Below the pieces are notes generated by a model. That model ran no database searches and was not told where the DNA came from. It was given only the letters and a program-made list of their open reading frames with translations. Source: Icerya purchasi (lineage: Eukaryota > Arthropoda > Insecta > Hemiptera > Monophlebidae). From it: a DNA stretch of 64,000 bases. Shown piece after piece: positions 21,116-33,990 of this stretch. Where the stretch lies: NCBI GenBank assembly GCA_039619475.1, contig CM077115.1, positions 499,989,352 through 500,053,351 of the forward strand. The letters run 5' to 3'. Both the position numbers and the translations under genes were made by a program. Position 1 is the first letter of the stretch, and every line of letters starts with the position of its first letter.

Positions 21116-23800
21116 AGTTCGTGGCAAACAGAAATAGTGCAAAACATAAAATTATGAAACTAAATAAAATATATGAAAATGTAATTAAACGGGGTAATAA
21201 AATTAATTTAATCGGACTAAAAATAAATAATTTTCTTTCAATAATGCAAAAAGTGTATTTAACAAGCTGAATGAGTTAGAATAAGTCGAAAACACTTCTC
21301 ACGGATAACGGTATCTGAATTACATAATTTTATAACTACCGACGAAATAAATATATAAAACGTCCTCTCTTACAAGAAGACGATGGCCATTTAGAATAAT
21401 ACTACTTGTACATTTTCACCTTTTGAAAACAATTTAATAGCTGGGTAACAGCGATGAATATGATATAAACATTCTCTTGTCTATTTTTTTTTTCCTTTCC
21501 ATATCCTTTTCTCGCGGGCTCGAAGAATGAGGATAGATTTTAAAATGAATTTGAATTATTTGTTTATACGACGAAACTAATTCTGTTTATTCGGTTGATA
21601 TGTATTTTTGCCTTTAAAATAGAGCACCCTCTTCATTCTACGAGCTTCTGTACTTTATTGCTCAAAACGTTTCTGCATATCGCTTTCCGTAGTAGCTCCG
21701 CCACTTCTGATACCTCTTGTGTCGTCAAAAATCAAGTTCCTTTCAGCTCGATCCTGATTTTTGAGAGTACAAAACAAAATCGCACGCTGCCAAAACCAGA
21801 ATGCAGATGTTCAGTGCGACGTTTTTACTAACCGAAATTTGCTTAATAAAGCTCTTAATAAAGCACCGTGGTCACTTTCCCAATACTCATCTATCCTTCC
21901 ACTCGAGACGCTTTTTCCTGATTTTGAAACTTTTTTTTTTCCGAAATTTTCGAATGTTCTGCTTCTTTTTTATTTTTTGCTTACGGTGAAGATGATGGTT
22001 TTTCAGTTTTGTCGATAACTGACTTCTCTGTTTTACAACAAACTTTATTTCTCTGTTCCTTCTGTTCACTGTAACGGTTCTAAACGTTAGCTTGGTCCTC
22101 AGGGATGCCAACCACGAGGTTTTATCCTCGTGGATTTTCTTTATTTTTTAGTTTTATCAAATTTTTAAAAATAAGAGGGTTTGAACAGATTACTTTCGGA
22201 ACTTTTTAAAATGAACACTATATTATATAAAATGGACACCGATCTTTCTTTACCGGTCGATCGCTGAAAAACAATATTAATTTATGAATACGGCAACAAC
22301 AATAATATACAGAATTAATAAACGATAAAACAAAATGGTACGTAACACTGTTGCCGGCGGTGGTCCGTGGTCCGTGAATCTGCGGTGCGTTGACTGGCTG
22401 ATGAATTCCAATAGTCACGATTCGTTTGTGTTTTTTCCGAATTTCACAAATTTCGTTATTCACGGTTTTTTGTCACCTTTACCGGTACGACCGAACACTT
22501 TAACCAACGATAGGTAAAAAAAACTTCTTATAATACGAACTCTTCGGAGGTACGAGACACAACTCAGTGGCGGTAGAAAAAGAACTAACTGACCGAAGGT
22601 AACACTGAGACTAACTTTATAAGGCTGCCACTGCCTTTCTCCCTAAAATCTTCTTCTCGATTTTCCAAAATTTCGACCGCCTACTCGACCGTGACCGCTG
22701 GACTTTGCCGAATCAGGTAGATTCTTTTTGTTTCCTGCGGGATGCTGATTGGCTGGTCCCACCGACAACAGTTCCATGCAGGCGCACACTCGCACCCGCA
22801 CCACACATTCCAAATTATTTTTATTTTTATTTATTCCTTTATTTATTTTTTAAATTTTTATAAGTTCCATGTAATGGACACATTACATCACCTGACAACA
22901 TTTTTATTTATTTTTTAATGTGCAACGTTTCAGTAATAGTCGCTTAATCTACGACGAGTGCATTTCGAGAATTTTTTCATCAAGTGTCGATGTGCTTAAT
23001 TTAGATGGTCGTTATCTTCGAGGAGTGTCGAAGAGCCCTGCCATTCAAAAATCGCTTATCCATTCGAAGACCCCCTGCACGAACATTTATCACCGTAAGT
23101 TTTTAACGAGAAGTTTAATTCCTGTTACCAACTTTTTGAATTTTCCAGTTGATGTTAACGCGTTAACCATCTTCTGCATTATCGATATTTTTTAGCGGAA
23201 CTTAATCATCTTGGCCCTCATCCTTGTGTGTTTTTCAGCCTTCCCTTTACCTAGTAGATCTGAATGTGTCAGTAATTTAAACAACATATAAAAGATTTGT
23301 ATAGATGTTACAACATATGGATTTAATTATGACTAATATTTAATACTGTTTTCTAGTAAAACTATTAATGTTACGTTTTTATTTTATTTTAAATGTAATT
23401 ATCATTGATCTTTTGCCGTTTTTATTTATTTTTAATGTTTATTTTGTAATTTTAATTAAAAATAGAGTTAAATGAGAAATATATACATATTTAAACTTGC
23501 TCACGGACAAAGAATTCGGATCGGATTATTAACAAAAATAAAAAACAAGTAAAGTGTCTAATATAAGAAATACTATCTTTCTTACTATTCCTAAACTACC
23601 ATATTTAAGGTATAATTTTATAATTTCGTTTTATTTTTCACGCCTAAATATAAGACAAAAGTTAAATTAAAACAATTACGTATTTTCGAAACATTTTTAA
23701 ATTTCTATAAAGATCGCTATTTGATTTTCCTTATGAAACACAAGGGGTACTTTGCAAATCTACTGCCTACCGTAGAAGATGTTACGTAATTATACCATCC
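21116..23800. other. Unassigned stretch, partly GC-richer
   Basis: There is no recognisable domain. A perfect 8-bp stem hairpin (CCACGAGG 22112-22119, CCTCGTGG 22126-22133) is present. Around 22350-22380 GTGGTCC is duplicated. TTTA-rich DNA at 22815-22860 next to a short unique segment resembles a LINE tail, but I could not match it to a family. Confidence 0.4.
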
Positions 23801-23832
23801 CTCCTCCAAATGTCTCTCTACATCCGCTCCTG
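23801..23832 (-). mobile_element. Terminal fragment of a hAT-like miniature element
   Basis: On the minus strand this reads CAGGAGCGGATGTAGAGAG and continues with ACATTTGGAGG. The same start occurs at 41453 (CAGGGGCGGATCCAGAGAG then ACATTTTGGGG). The opposite end was not found, so only one terminus is supported. Confidence 0.45.
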
Positions 23833-23882
23833 GTATAACCCCATCATCTGAGCAGATGGATATCTCTTTGAAAAGGTATATC

Positions 23883-23886
<4 letters not shown>

Positions 23887-23918
<32 letters not shown>
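23887..23918. repeat. Poly(T) run
   Basis: About 31 consecutive T residues. It may be the antisense poly(A) tail of an unrecognised retrotransposed segment; no coding remnant is attached. Confidence 0.9.
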
Positions 23919-23920
<2 letters not shown>

Positions 23921-23932
23921 CACATATAAATA

Positions 23933-26900
23933 TAAATATAAAGAAGAAAAATAAAAAGCGCTTAACAGAAATTTATCAAAATTTTCGTAATTTTAACATT
24001 CAAAAACGAATCATATTATTCCGAAATATATTGGTTTTGTATTAAAAATTTTACGATTTTAATAAATTTTTTGAACACTTCATAGTCATGCTCTGTTGCT
24101 TCTTTGCTTATATCTCGGTTCCGTCTAACTATTTCCCTTACTACTTACAAGAAATTCGTTATCACTAAGATAGAACATGTTAACACAGCTAACTCCGAAA
24201 ATAATCAAACTAGAGTGTGGCTCCAGTTAAAAAGAACGTAGTGTATTTTCCGTAAATTAGTGATACGAATTATTGAACAATTATATAAATTCGAGAACGT
24301 TCGTGATGCCATTTTTTAGTGGATCTGCCGATGATAATTTTAAATATAACGATTTATGAAAGGGGAAGTATTTACCGACACGCCACTATTTCCACCAATG
24401 AGGATACACGTACATAAGGTAGAAAAATAAAACTGAATGGGTGTGGTCGGAGTTTTATAGTAGTGAAAATGAGTTGGATCGTTGCTCGAAATTAAAAATT
24501 CTTAATATCCGACGCGAAGAACGATTTCAGGTAAATCTGTCTCAAAGGAAATCGATTTCTGTGACATGGATAAACTTCAATCTATATAAATACCACCGCA
24601 TATAGTTTATAGTTAATGTATAATATATATATATATATATATCTGTATATGACAGCCCGGAAATTAAGTGGCGGGAAAGAGGAAGTAATGAAGAAAAAAA
24701 AAAGAAACGACCGCGTATGAATGTTTTTTGTAATACTCTGTAACGAACAGCTGAAATTTCGTTTGCGTCGATACGCTTAAATTTTTAGTCTCCAGAGATG
24801 TCGAAAGTGTTCCGGTCGGGAAAAGATTCAAAGTTACCGAATCGAGTTTTAACATCTCTCGCGGTCAACGCTGAAGCAACATCGGATATAAAACCGCACG
24901 AAAGTGTAATACAAACTGTAAACTACCAGCGAGACTTATCAAGTGGATAATGAAATTTAATGTAAAGAATTTCCCCCCCCCCCACCCCGTGATAAAAATT
25001 GACTACTCCCGTTATTTCTTTAGTATATGTAATCTTGTACGGTCGTTGCCTTTGGGGAGTTCAGGTGTTAATAAACTTTTCGACGGTTACGTTTTTAAAC
25101 GCATTCTTCGTCATTTAAAGTGTACTAATTAAAAGGAATATCGATTTATTTTTTTAAAATAGTTTCCGGTGCTTTTTGTATGACCACTACTTCCGCTGTG
25201 CATCAACAACCCGTTTTCGGTATCTGAATGGGATTTTATTTAGAGTATCCCCGCTTCTTGATCTGTGTAAATTCTTTCGAAACCTTCACATTTCGTTTGT
25301 AATATAGATTGTTCATTATTTGTGTATCACACTAATAATGTTATTCCGACTTTTATTTATTAATTTATTTTTTTTGTAATTTTTCATTAGGGGCGCCGTA
25401 TTTATTTCGCATTATAATATTATTTAACGGTACTGTATTACTGTTCATTGATGCGATTCTGTGCTTGCGGTTTATATGAATACGCGCTATCTGAAACTTC
25501 TTTTGCATTGATAACATAATCGGAATTTCTACACTTTCGACTTAATACGGTTAGATGAAGAATTGCATTGTTCCAATAATCATTTTCGACACTTTATTCT
25601 ATACTATTTTTATCGTTTCGAATTGACTTTCAGTCATCGATTATTCCGCAATGTTTATTATATTATTTCTAACGGATTCCGGCAGCACGATGATAAATAA
25701 AATAAATGGTAGAAAACCGATAGCAGGCTAAGTAAAATGTAACATCGTGATCGGTAATGTTCGCGAAAATAATAATATAATCAGCATATTTTAAATAGAT
25801 ACGAAGAGGCATGATAGCTAGTAGAGTGAGAAAAAAAAACAGATAACGGTAACTCGAAAATTGAACGAAATAGGTAGCCTGTTTAGATGAGGGAATAATC
25901 AGGCGCCGGCAAGTGACTACGACGAAATTTGCGGGAAAAAATACTTTAATTTAGAAAAAAATTTAGACGATTCGGTTAAAAGTCGGTACCTGCATAGAAC
26001 ATTCAGAGTATAAAAAAAAAATTACGCTACATTAAATTATGAGCAGAAAATAAGACGACAACGTTGTCATTTATATAAGGCTCCCCGTTATTTAACCTAA
26101 AAATAAACAACTTTTACTTTTAAATTAATCGCCAACTAAATATAATTATTAACAACGGAATTTACTTTTATGTACTTAAATATTTTTTGTAGAAAAACAA
26201 AGGAGGAGGGGGGATTTTCATCAAATGAATTGAAAATCGATAATAAGGAATTCCTCCGGTGCACAAGTAAAATTAACGTTAACAAACAAACCACATTAAT
26301 TCTTTGGAGGGCGATGATGTATTAACCACCACATTTGATATGTAATGGTTAATTTTCACCACTTATATTTTTCTTTTATTTACTGCGTAGTAGATAATGA
26401 ACAAAATAATGCCACCTTTATGAATCCTATAGATGACGCAAACATGTGAAAAAAAACTAAAGTTTTCTGCCCATTTGGAGTAAGTATGAAAATATTTCTG
26501 GCCCTCAAAGAGTTGAAGCATTTCTAGTAAATTGTACGAATACTTTGAGATCGGATCAATCGAACGAATTATATTGCAGTGTATAATATTCGACAAATAT
26601 TGTGTAACGTTGATTTATTAATACCTTACCGATTACGCATTTTTGTATCAGAATTTATTACGGAAATCATTGAAATAATAACAAATTTTGAAAATTAAAG
26701 TGAAATAAGTTACGTATGATCGACTGATGATAGAGCTCCAGATCGAGAAAAAAAGAAAAATAAATCGGTAGTGACGCGAAAAATTTAGGACGGAGAAACG
26801 CAGTCACGTCACCTGTAAATCCAAATTTTGTAACAAACTGAATTCATTAAAAAAGAAAAAGAAAAAAAAAAAACTTAATTTTAAAGATACGGTAGTAGTA

Positions 26901-26970
26901 ATAATAAAAACGTACCTTAATATTGTACACATACCAATTCTTGGAGAAAGAGAAAATGAAAAATGTGTGG
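23933..26970. other. Long stretch without recognisable gene
   Basis: Only low-complexity items stand out: (TA)n at about 24622-24641, a C-run at 24972-24981 and an A-rich tract near 26850-26872. No domain is recognisable in any frame. Confidence 0.5.
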
Positions 26971-26978
26971 TGTGTAGC

Positions 26979-27032
26979 CAGGGCCGTATCTAGACCAAAC
27001 TTTCTGGGGGAGGGGGTATGAAAATATTTTTA

Positions 27033-27082
<50 letters not shown>

Positions 27083-27288
27083 ATATTTGAACAATACAAT
27101 AAAAACAAATAAAAAATAATCGTTTGGAATTCATAAAAATTTTGATTTTATTTTCTTTTGTCAAAAATTGAAAAGAAATAAATTTATTCTGAATTTCGGC
27201 CCATTTAATTCAAGGAGTTATGATTTCGCAGATATTTCGAGGGGGAAGGGGGTTGAAACCGGAAAACCACCTCTCAGATACAGCCCTG
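26979..27288 (+). mobile_element. hAT miniature element, copy 1
   Basis: The ends read CAGGGCCGTATCTAGAC and, on the other strand, CAGGGCTGTATCTGAGA. The 8-bp target duplication TGTGTAGC is exact (26971-26978, 27289-27296). The interior holds a (TA)n run and a poly-G-rich subterminal block and encodes nothing. A second copy in the opposite orientation lies at 55145-55446. Terminal sequence and 8-bp duplication point to the hAT superfamily; a transposase would have to come from elsewhere. Confidence 0.9.
27036..27079. repeat. (TA)n microsatellite inside the miniature
   Basis: More than 20 uninterrupted TA dinucleotides. The second copy of the element has a shorter TA run at the corresponding place. 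Confidence 0.95.
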
Positions 27289-27296
27289 TGTGTAGC

Positions 27297-28735
27297 AACT
27301 GTAAAAAATTAAAAATGTTGAATGGCCGGATGATGAAAGCTAGGCACAGATAAATAAAAAAAAAAAAATTAAACTAGCGTCGATGGTTTTTTGATGATAG
27401 CAGCCGATGATTTAAAGATCATTAATACAGAATGTTATTAAAAAATAACATCTTAAACGTGACACTTTTATACGATGAAATCAGAATTTATTCGGTAGAA
27501 AACAATTTTAATAATCAATTTGAACCAGCAAGTAAGATTTCATTGCGCAGATAACGCGAAACCTAGCGGAAAGTCAAAATCAATTGCACACAACTCTTAA
27601 TAATAGTCCACCTACCGGCGCACAATCTTTAAAAGTAATCACGTAATTTTCTCATAATAAAATTAAGAAAAAAATAGCTTTTTTATGCAGCGGATACGTC
27701 CGTCTCATTTATTAGATAATCAATGGAACAATAAAATTATAAACACAATAACAAACATCTTATGATTAAATATAAATTATCGGGAAGGTCCTATCTTCAG
27801 CTAGAAAGCGACATAGAAAATCGTACCGTCTATTACCACGTCTGCAAATTGCCAACATTTTTGCTCACCAAAACCGTCAGATACAGGAGCCATTGAAACC
27901 GGATCTTAACTCTGCTATATTTTAAATCATATATCGATATAGGACCATGCCTCACGTGTACACGTAGTATACACTATCACACCATCACCCTACATGTACA
28001 TACTTCTAAAAAACCATAAGAACATCGTTCATATGTAGATGTAACCAACTTTTCCGATGGAATGTAATTTTTCTGATGCGATATTTCATTAGCCAAAGCC
28101 TTATTCAGAAGTCAGACAAGTTAGGATTCCATTCGGTCACTCACTAATAGGTATTCGAATTAGCGTTTTTTTTAAGTTTTTTTTTTTCGATTTTTAATCG
28201 TATTTTCAAATTACTTCATTTTCTACAATAGCAGCAGTAACAATGATTACCTGCAGGTAACGTATTCAGTATTCAGTATTCGGTACGGCTATTTTACTTA
28301 TGTACAATCAAAATAATTTACAATATTCAAAGAAAGTGATAATGCTATTCAAATCTGAAGAATTCTGTTTACTTCCTGAAAAATTTGTCCACGATTTACA
28401 ATGCCAGGTCATTCAGCAACTCTAATGACTAACTTGAAAGTTCCAGTATAGTTTTTTGACACGACTGTTCGAAATTAGTTTAATCTGCATAAATCCGCTG
28501 AATCATTAAAACGGAAAAATCAACTTAAAGTGAGAGTATCCGTAATTTTCAATTAGAATAACGAGAGTGTCCGGAATTGAAATTATCAATCATTCAACCT
28601 ATGGAAATACAGAACTATTGTTAAACGTTTAAGCAATCTTTATTATCTAGTTGAATTATATGGTGATTATATTATCAAATAAAATTCCCCTCTAGGAACT
28701 AACGTTTCACACCTAGAGAAACCCCTATTGTATCC
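27297..28735. other. Stretch without recognisable gene
   Basis: AT-rich and non-coding as far as I can see. TATCTTCAGCTAGAA at 27792-27806 matches the loop-side motif of the 16.7-kb foldback, hinting at a fragment of a related repeat. Confidence 0.4.
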
Positions 28736-28739
28736 CTCT

Positions 28740-29836
28740 TCTCTCTTCGGCTTAGTTCGTCTCTCTCTTTCCTTTGACAAGCTCGCCTATTTCTCTTTTA
28801 ATTTCACCGAACTCTGTCATCCTCCTGAAATGTTGTACTATACCTACGTTCTCTAAATTTCTTCTACACGCCCAAATTAGACGGGAATTCCATAGTACTA
28901 TCAGTTCTCATTTTCTATCTCATCTAACCCTATTTACAGATGGTGTGTCAGTGCTTCTTTTATCCTCTAAGATTCTGATTTTTCAGAATCTTTTCGTCTA
29001 CCTCCTTTCTGTTCTATATTCATAAACGTATTTATCCTACCTTCCATTATTTTCATTTGTTCCAATCACTTTTCTTCTAAATTCTTAATTATGTCAGATT
29101 CCATGTCCGCTTTTCAGGCCATCCCTCCTACCTGATCATTCTTGTGATTTTATTATTCTACGTATACGCTCACTTATTCTCGCTCTTTCTTCCCTCCGTT
29201 CCATTTGTATTGACATTTTTACTGCGGGTTTTCAGCCATTCGAGCATTCTTGGTAATGAAGCGGCGAAATCCTTGGCTCGGGTTGCTGCTTTTTCCCATC
29301 TCTTTTTTTAAAAAATCTCATCGTCTAATCTTCTTTCGCTGTGTAAAAGTTTTCATCTCAGATTTTGGTATCAGTTGTAGACGCTACCCCTTTTCCTAAC
29401 AATTGTTCTTTCCATCTGTCTGTTCAACCTGGTCTTCCTGTAATCGTTTTGTTTTTTTTTTTTACTTCGTTGTTCTGTTGCTGCCTCCATTATTCGTCTA
29501 CGTTCTTAAGTCGTACTTTATTATCCTCCTCTCGTTTTCGTTTTTCGTTGGTTTCTTCTACATATTGTCCTCTCTAACGAAGAGCATGTTTGCGATACTT
29601 GTGTTGTGTTTATCTCGTTGTATTAAGCGTTCTACTTTCTATTACAATTTGCTGCGAATTAGTATTCCTGCTCCGTATTGTGCCTCTTATGTCTTTCCTG
29701 CGCCATACATTGTTTGTTCCTTTCTACTAATAATATTGGACCGCATCGAAATATAACTGATTCATTTCCCTTTCCAATTATTTCTGAGTAAAGGTCCCTG
29801 GTTGACGAGTCCAAAAAAAAAAAGAGAAAAAAGAAA
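28740..29836 (+). pseudogene. I-type LINE 3' fragment, copy 1
   Basis: A 5'-truncated plus-strand LINE starts just before RNase H. Remnants are LFTDGVS near 28930 (catalytic Asp block), HSSILGNEAAKSLAR near 29238-29280 (last RNase H block, G-N-E-A-A-D in intact families), and a C-terminal tail with RISIPAPYC near 29655. Frameshifts and stops abound. An A-rich tail ends it at about 29836. The copy at 31085-32192 has the same landmarks in the same order. Confidence 0.7.
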
Positions 29837-31084
29837 TCAATTAACATTTTGACCAATTGAAAACTTTCGATGTCGAAATTAAGAAATAATGTTAATTTTG
29901 CACCAATACCAACATTCGAATCGACTAAACTAGGGACAACATTACTAACCGTTGTGGATTATTCCAAGAAGTGGTACTACAGAACTTCAACCATCAACAA
30001 CTACAAAATCTCAAAACTCAATTGTTACACCACCAACATAGTATACTGCGTGAACTGCAGGAACAAAAAAAAACAGCTCATTAAACTCCACCACTAGACC
30101 AGTTTCCGATGGAACCGATTTCACTTATGAATTTATAATAATTTCTATTAGTTTCTATATACGCACAGCTTTTTAAAACTTCTCTAAATGTCACGTTTAC
30201 ATACGCAGACATATATTCGTAATTTTCTCTTCTCTTTTTCTTTTTTTTTCTGTTCTTTATTCCAGCGGCGGAAACTTGTAGTGTGCGCATGTGTAGCGAT
30301 ATAATTCGCATATTCATATTTTGCACTTTGTTTCGTACACACATGTTTGTCATGGATGCTTTTTGTTTTGTCTCATCAACAAATAGTGCCTATTGTTAAT
30401 CTTGTGCTGTTAGTAATATTGTAATAAAACTCATTATTTATACGGCAAATTATTTTAAATACGCAAGTTGAATTAATTTTCTGTATTTCATAACTTAAAA
30501 ATTTGTTTCATATTTTATGTTTATTTTAATTTTCAATATGGAAAATTTCACACTTAAAATAAATTCGATAGCCATCCTACAAGATACAAAAAATATTAGC
30601 AATATACGGGTAAATATATATTAATTTTTGCGTGCATTTTATAAAATCTAGATACAAGTAAAGGTAACATAAGTTAATAGATTAGTTTTTAAAAATTTAA
30701 TTCCAAAATAAGCCGAGTATCGATCTTGAATTTTTTTAAATAAAATAAATACCGCGTAAATGGCAAATTAAAAACAACTTACAACGTCACATATTCCATT
30801 TTCAAAGAAATTAAAATTTTTTGCTTTCATTTTAATTCCATTTTAAAGCCTGAAAGGAGAACAATAATCTTGTTTTTAAATAAAAGAATTTCGGATTCAA
30901 CAGCACAAGCTGGAATAGTGGGAAGAACCATTTCAATTTTATTCCCCTCCAAAATACGTTAAGTGTGCACTGTTATTAAGTAGATTATTATTTTGGTTTT
31001 CTTGAGATTCCTCTTTATTTTTGATATTTTTGTGGTGATAATGAGGAGAAAAACGGTCCTTGCGGTCGTTCTTTAACTGTATCA
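29837..31084. other. Spacer between the two LINE copies
   Basis: The open frame 29870-30097 (75 aa, with a CVNC motif) is not recognised. The rest is AT-rich without signal. Confidence 0.4.
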
Positions 31085-32192
31085 TTTGTACGTTTTCCCT
31101 TCTTATGTACTCAGCTTCACTGATGGCCTTCTAGGGGGCCTGATGATGTCGGGGCTTCCTTTATTCTCCCCGATTTAAATTTTTCCGAATCCTTTCGTCT
31201 TTCGCCTTTCTATTCTATTTTCACAAATTAATTAATGACTATTCTACGTGCAATTATTTATATTTCCTCTAATCGTAACTTCATCTGATAATTTCCCACT
31301 CTATGAGTGCCCTCCAGAATATCAGTTTATCTCTTCCTCCTTCCTCTTTCGACTTCATCATTTCTCGTATACGATCTCTCATTCACAATCTTTCCTTTTA
31401 TCACTTTATCCACGTTGATTTGCCATGGGTTCCCGGTCATAGAAACATCGAGGGTAACGAAATGGCGATGCTTTAGCTCAGGTTGCTGCTCGTTCCCACT
31501 TTTATTTTTAAAAAAATCCCAACTACTTATCTATTGTCCTTAAGTAAGAAATTTCACTTTAAACTTTGGTCGGATATGTACCATTTCGCCTTTACCAATA
31601 ATCGTTCCTTCTACCTCTCAATTCAACCTACCTGCTAATCGTTGGTTCTCAGAATTCCCTTCTCTTCCACGTTCTCTTATTGCCTCTATTATTCGCCTAC
31701 GCTTTAATCACGCTTTATTACCTTCTTCCCGCTATCTTCTCTCTCTTTGGTTTCCTCTCCTTATTGTCCTCTTCATTCTAATGAAGCAGTTGTGTCTGTA
31801 ATGGCTAATAACATTTTCTTTGAGTGTTCTGCTCTGTCGGCGGAACGTTCTTCTCTTTATTTACTCCGCCTAAAATTAAGGCTTCCTGCTCCTTACTGTG
31901 AATAATGCGGATTATAATATTGCATTTAACACTCTCTACAAATAGTATTAATTTATAATTATAGTTATAATTATAATTAATTTATAATAATTACTATTAC
32001 TATTGCAAAAATTCCACAAATGCGCTACGCAGCACTAGTAGTTCTTCCTATATCCTGTCCTTTTCCTCTCAGTCTGTTGTCCCTGTCATTGGTTCCTTTA
32101 TTTCAGCTATTTCCGATCGAATTAAGTTTTAATTAATTGACTTTTCTTCTTATCGCTTCTGAGTTAAATAAAAACAAAAAAAAAAAAAAAAA
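31085..32192 (+). pseudogene. I-type LINE 3' fragment, copy 2
   Basis: Plus-strand remnants of RNase H and the C-terminus: FTDGL near 31118, IFTN-LM near 31220 (Glu block), and PWVPGHRNIEGNEMA near 31424-31468 (last block, with His and Asn kept). The zinc-knuckle region follows with NNIFFECSAL near 31810 and LRLPAPYCE near 31880. A-rich tail at 32167-32191. It is co-oriented with copy 1 and truncated at a similar point, so both are dead members of one family. Confidence 0.75.
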
Positions 32193-32940
32193 CATATTAA
32201 TGCAGCTCATTGTATTTATATAATCTTATTTTTTTGTTGAACTTTTTCATTCGCTGGAACTATTACAATTTCAAAGGCCGTGCATTTTCTCGGTATTCTG
32301 ATTTTAATTACTGTTTGTCGTTCAACAAAGGGGGAAAAAAATGGTGGCCCCACAATTGTGTATATATAGTAAAAATAAATTGTCGTTATCGTTGGCTATA
32401 GAAAATTCCAAGAGAGCGCTGGAAAAGGAAAAGATGAAACTGATTTAGCTCCAGCAAAAGCGTAAAATTCTCTACACGAAAATGTAGCTGTAACCCCATT
32501 GTCTTGTAATCTGATTATTAGCTTATTAAGTGCGTCTTAGGTCTACATTTGAACCGAATAAACAAAGCTGCTTGAGAGTTTTACAGCTTTTTGTTAATCC
32601 ACTGCGTCTAACGGGAGGCTACGATTTACCCGTTTTGATTAAACAAGCGCAAAGAATAGAACCGATAAAAAAAATGTAAATTAATTAAAACTTTTAATCA
32701 AATAGAAAGAAAATCATTGTTCAAATTCTGAAATTTCGCGCATTATTTTAATTAAATTATAAATTTTAATTAGCGCAAAAATCAAAATGACTTAAAGTTG
32801 TCATTGATTATTTTAGATTGGTGAAAAAATGAAATTTTAGCTGAATAAGCAGATTTCGGATAAAATAAAATCACGTTTAAAACATCATCTTACCGAGTCA
32901 AAATTTTATTCTTTTTCTGTTTTTACATTTCTTTATTATT
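32193..32940. other. Stretch without recognisable gene
   Basis: There is no domain or repeat I can support; the frame 32210-32401 is Phe/Asn-rich and unrecognised. Confidence 0.45.
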
Positions 32941-32944
32941 AATT

Positions 32945-33011
32945 CATGCAGGTTTTTATTATTTATTTATTTAAATTTACCTGTCATGCGCAGCAACTAT
33001 CGGCTAGATGG
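32945..33011 (-). mobile_element. Short LINE 3' end (relative of the 61.7-kb element)
   Basis: TTTA repeats at 32955-32972 are followed by CTGTCATGCGCAGCAACTAT and GGCTAGATGG, matching the tail plus conserved 3' end at 61675-61722 (GTGTCGTACACAGCAACTTA, GGCTAGAGAC). Only the terminal hairpin region is recognisable. Confidence 0.55.
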
Positions 33012-33379
33012 ATAAATCATAGACACGTATATTTTAAATAAATATATTGCGTAGTATAGCTTTGCATTATTCAGTGCTCGGTATATCTTTTATTTTTCTT
33101 AGTTTTTATCAACTACATTTATCACTGTGTAAAATTTTCATTCTTTCCATAAACATTCAATGTCAATATTATCCATATTTTCTTTAATTCAACCATTTTC
33201 TCCTCCAATGCACTTTTTGAAATAATTCTTTTAACGCGTTTGGGCTTGCGGACAGTTGTTCAGTATTTCATATTTGATTATTGATATTTCTTTATCTATT
33301 TTACATTTTTTTAGGACTAAATTATATCTAGCCTACAACAATCCACGATTTTACAATATTTCTAATTTTTTTTTTTTTT

Positions 33380-33990
33380 TTGACTAGACGGTATTTTATT
33401 TTTTGTTTCATTATCTGCGCTCTTGCCCATAAAATCTTCTGATATGCTGTCGAAACCATGCGTTGGCATACCACAAACTGAAATTTTTCTGCAAAATTCT
33501 ATAAATTTTTTTCCCTTGTCGTTTATGTTGTCTAAGCCAAATGTGGCATCCGCAGTTGCTCCGTATATTTCAAATTTCCCAATATAAATGTAATATCATA
33601 ATTTTTTAAATTTTTTTAATACTTCTTCTAGATTATAGTAAAATCTCTCCATTTCATCTACGCCACCACCCGTATTACATTATCTTTTGTTTCGTCTCGA
33701 TTTTTATTAAGATTAGGCGTTCTGATTTCGTTTGTGTTCCTTCTACTAAATTTCTAACCTCTAATATAATTCATACGTCATATTCCATATCTATATTTAC
33801 CCAAGTATATAAAGTCATTTTTACTATTCACACTTATTTTATCGCATCTTATCCAACGTGTTTCGCCAATTCCTAAGACATTAGCTTATAATCCTTTCTG
33901 CTTCAAGAGTTCACTATTTTTCCTACTGGATATGAAGATTTTACATTTCAAGTTGTAATATTAATATTCTTACGCGTTATACGATTTTTA
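33380..33990 (-). pseudogene. RTE-type LINE, endonuclease fragment
   Basis: On the minus strand from 33990 downwards: NITT-NVKSS (start of endonuclease, W-N lost), NVLGIGETRWI with the catalytic Glu near 33890, a Tyr/Asn-rich segment FYYNLEEVLKKF near 33650, then YGATADATFGLDNINDKGKKFIEFC near 33530-33460, corresponding to the YG-LG-RNDRG block after the GDFN motif. The GDFN motif itself is degraded and the rest of the element is not recognisable. Segment 34020-34340 may be its 5' leader. Confidence 0.7.

Noticed and set aside
22112..22133. 8-bp hairpin followed by a T-rich stretch, resembling an intrinsic terminator
   Set aside because: The context is eukaryotic, there is no gene upstream, and T-richness is the local background.
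23717..23923. 68-aa minus-strand frame beginning with a Lys run
   Set aside because: The Lys run is the translated poly(T) tract and the rest spans a transposon terminus.
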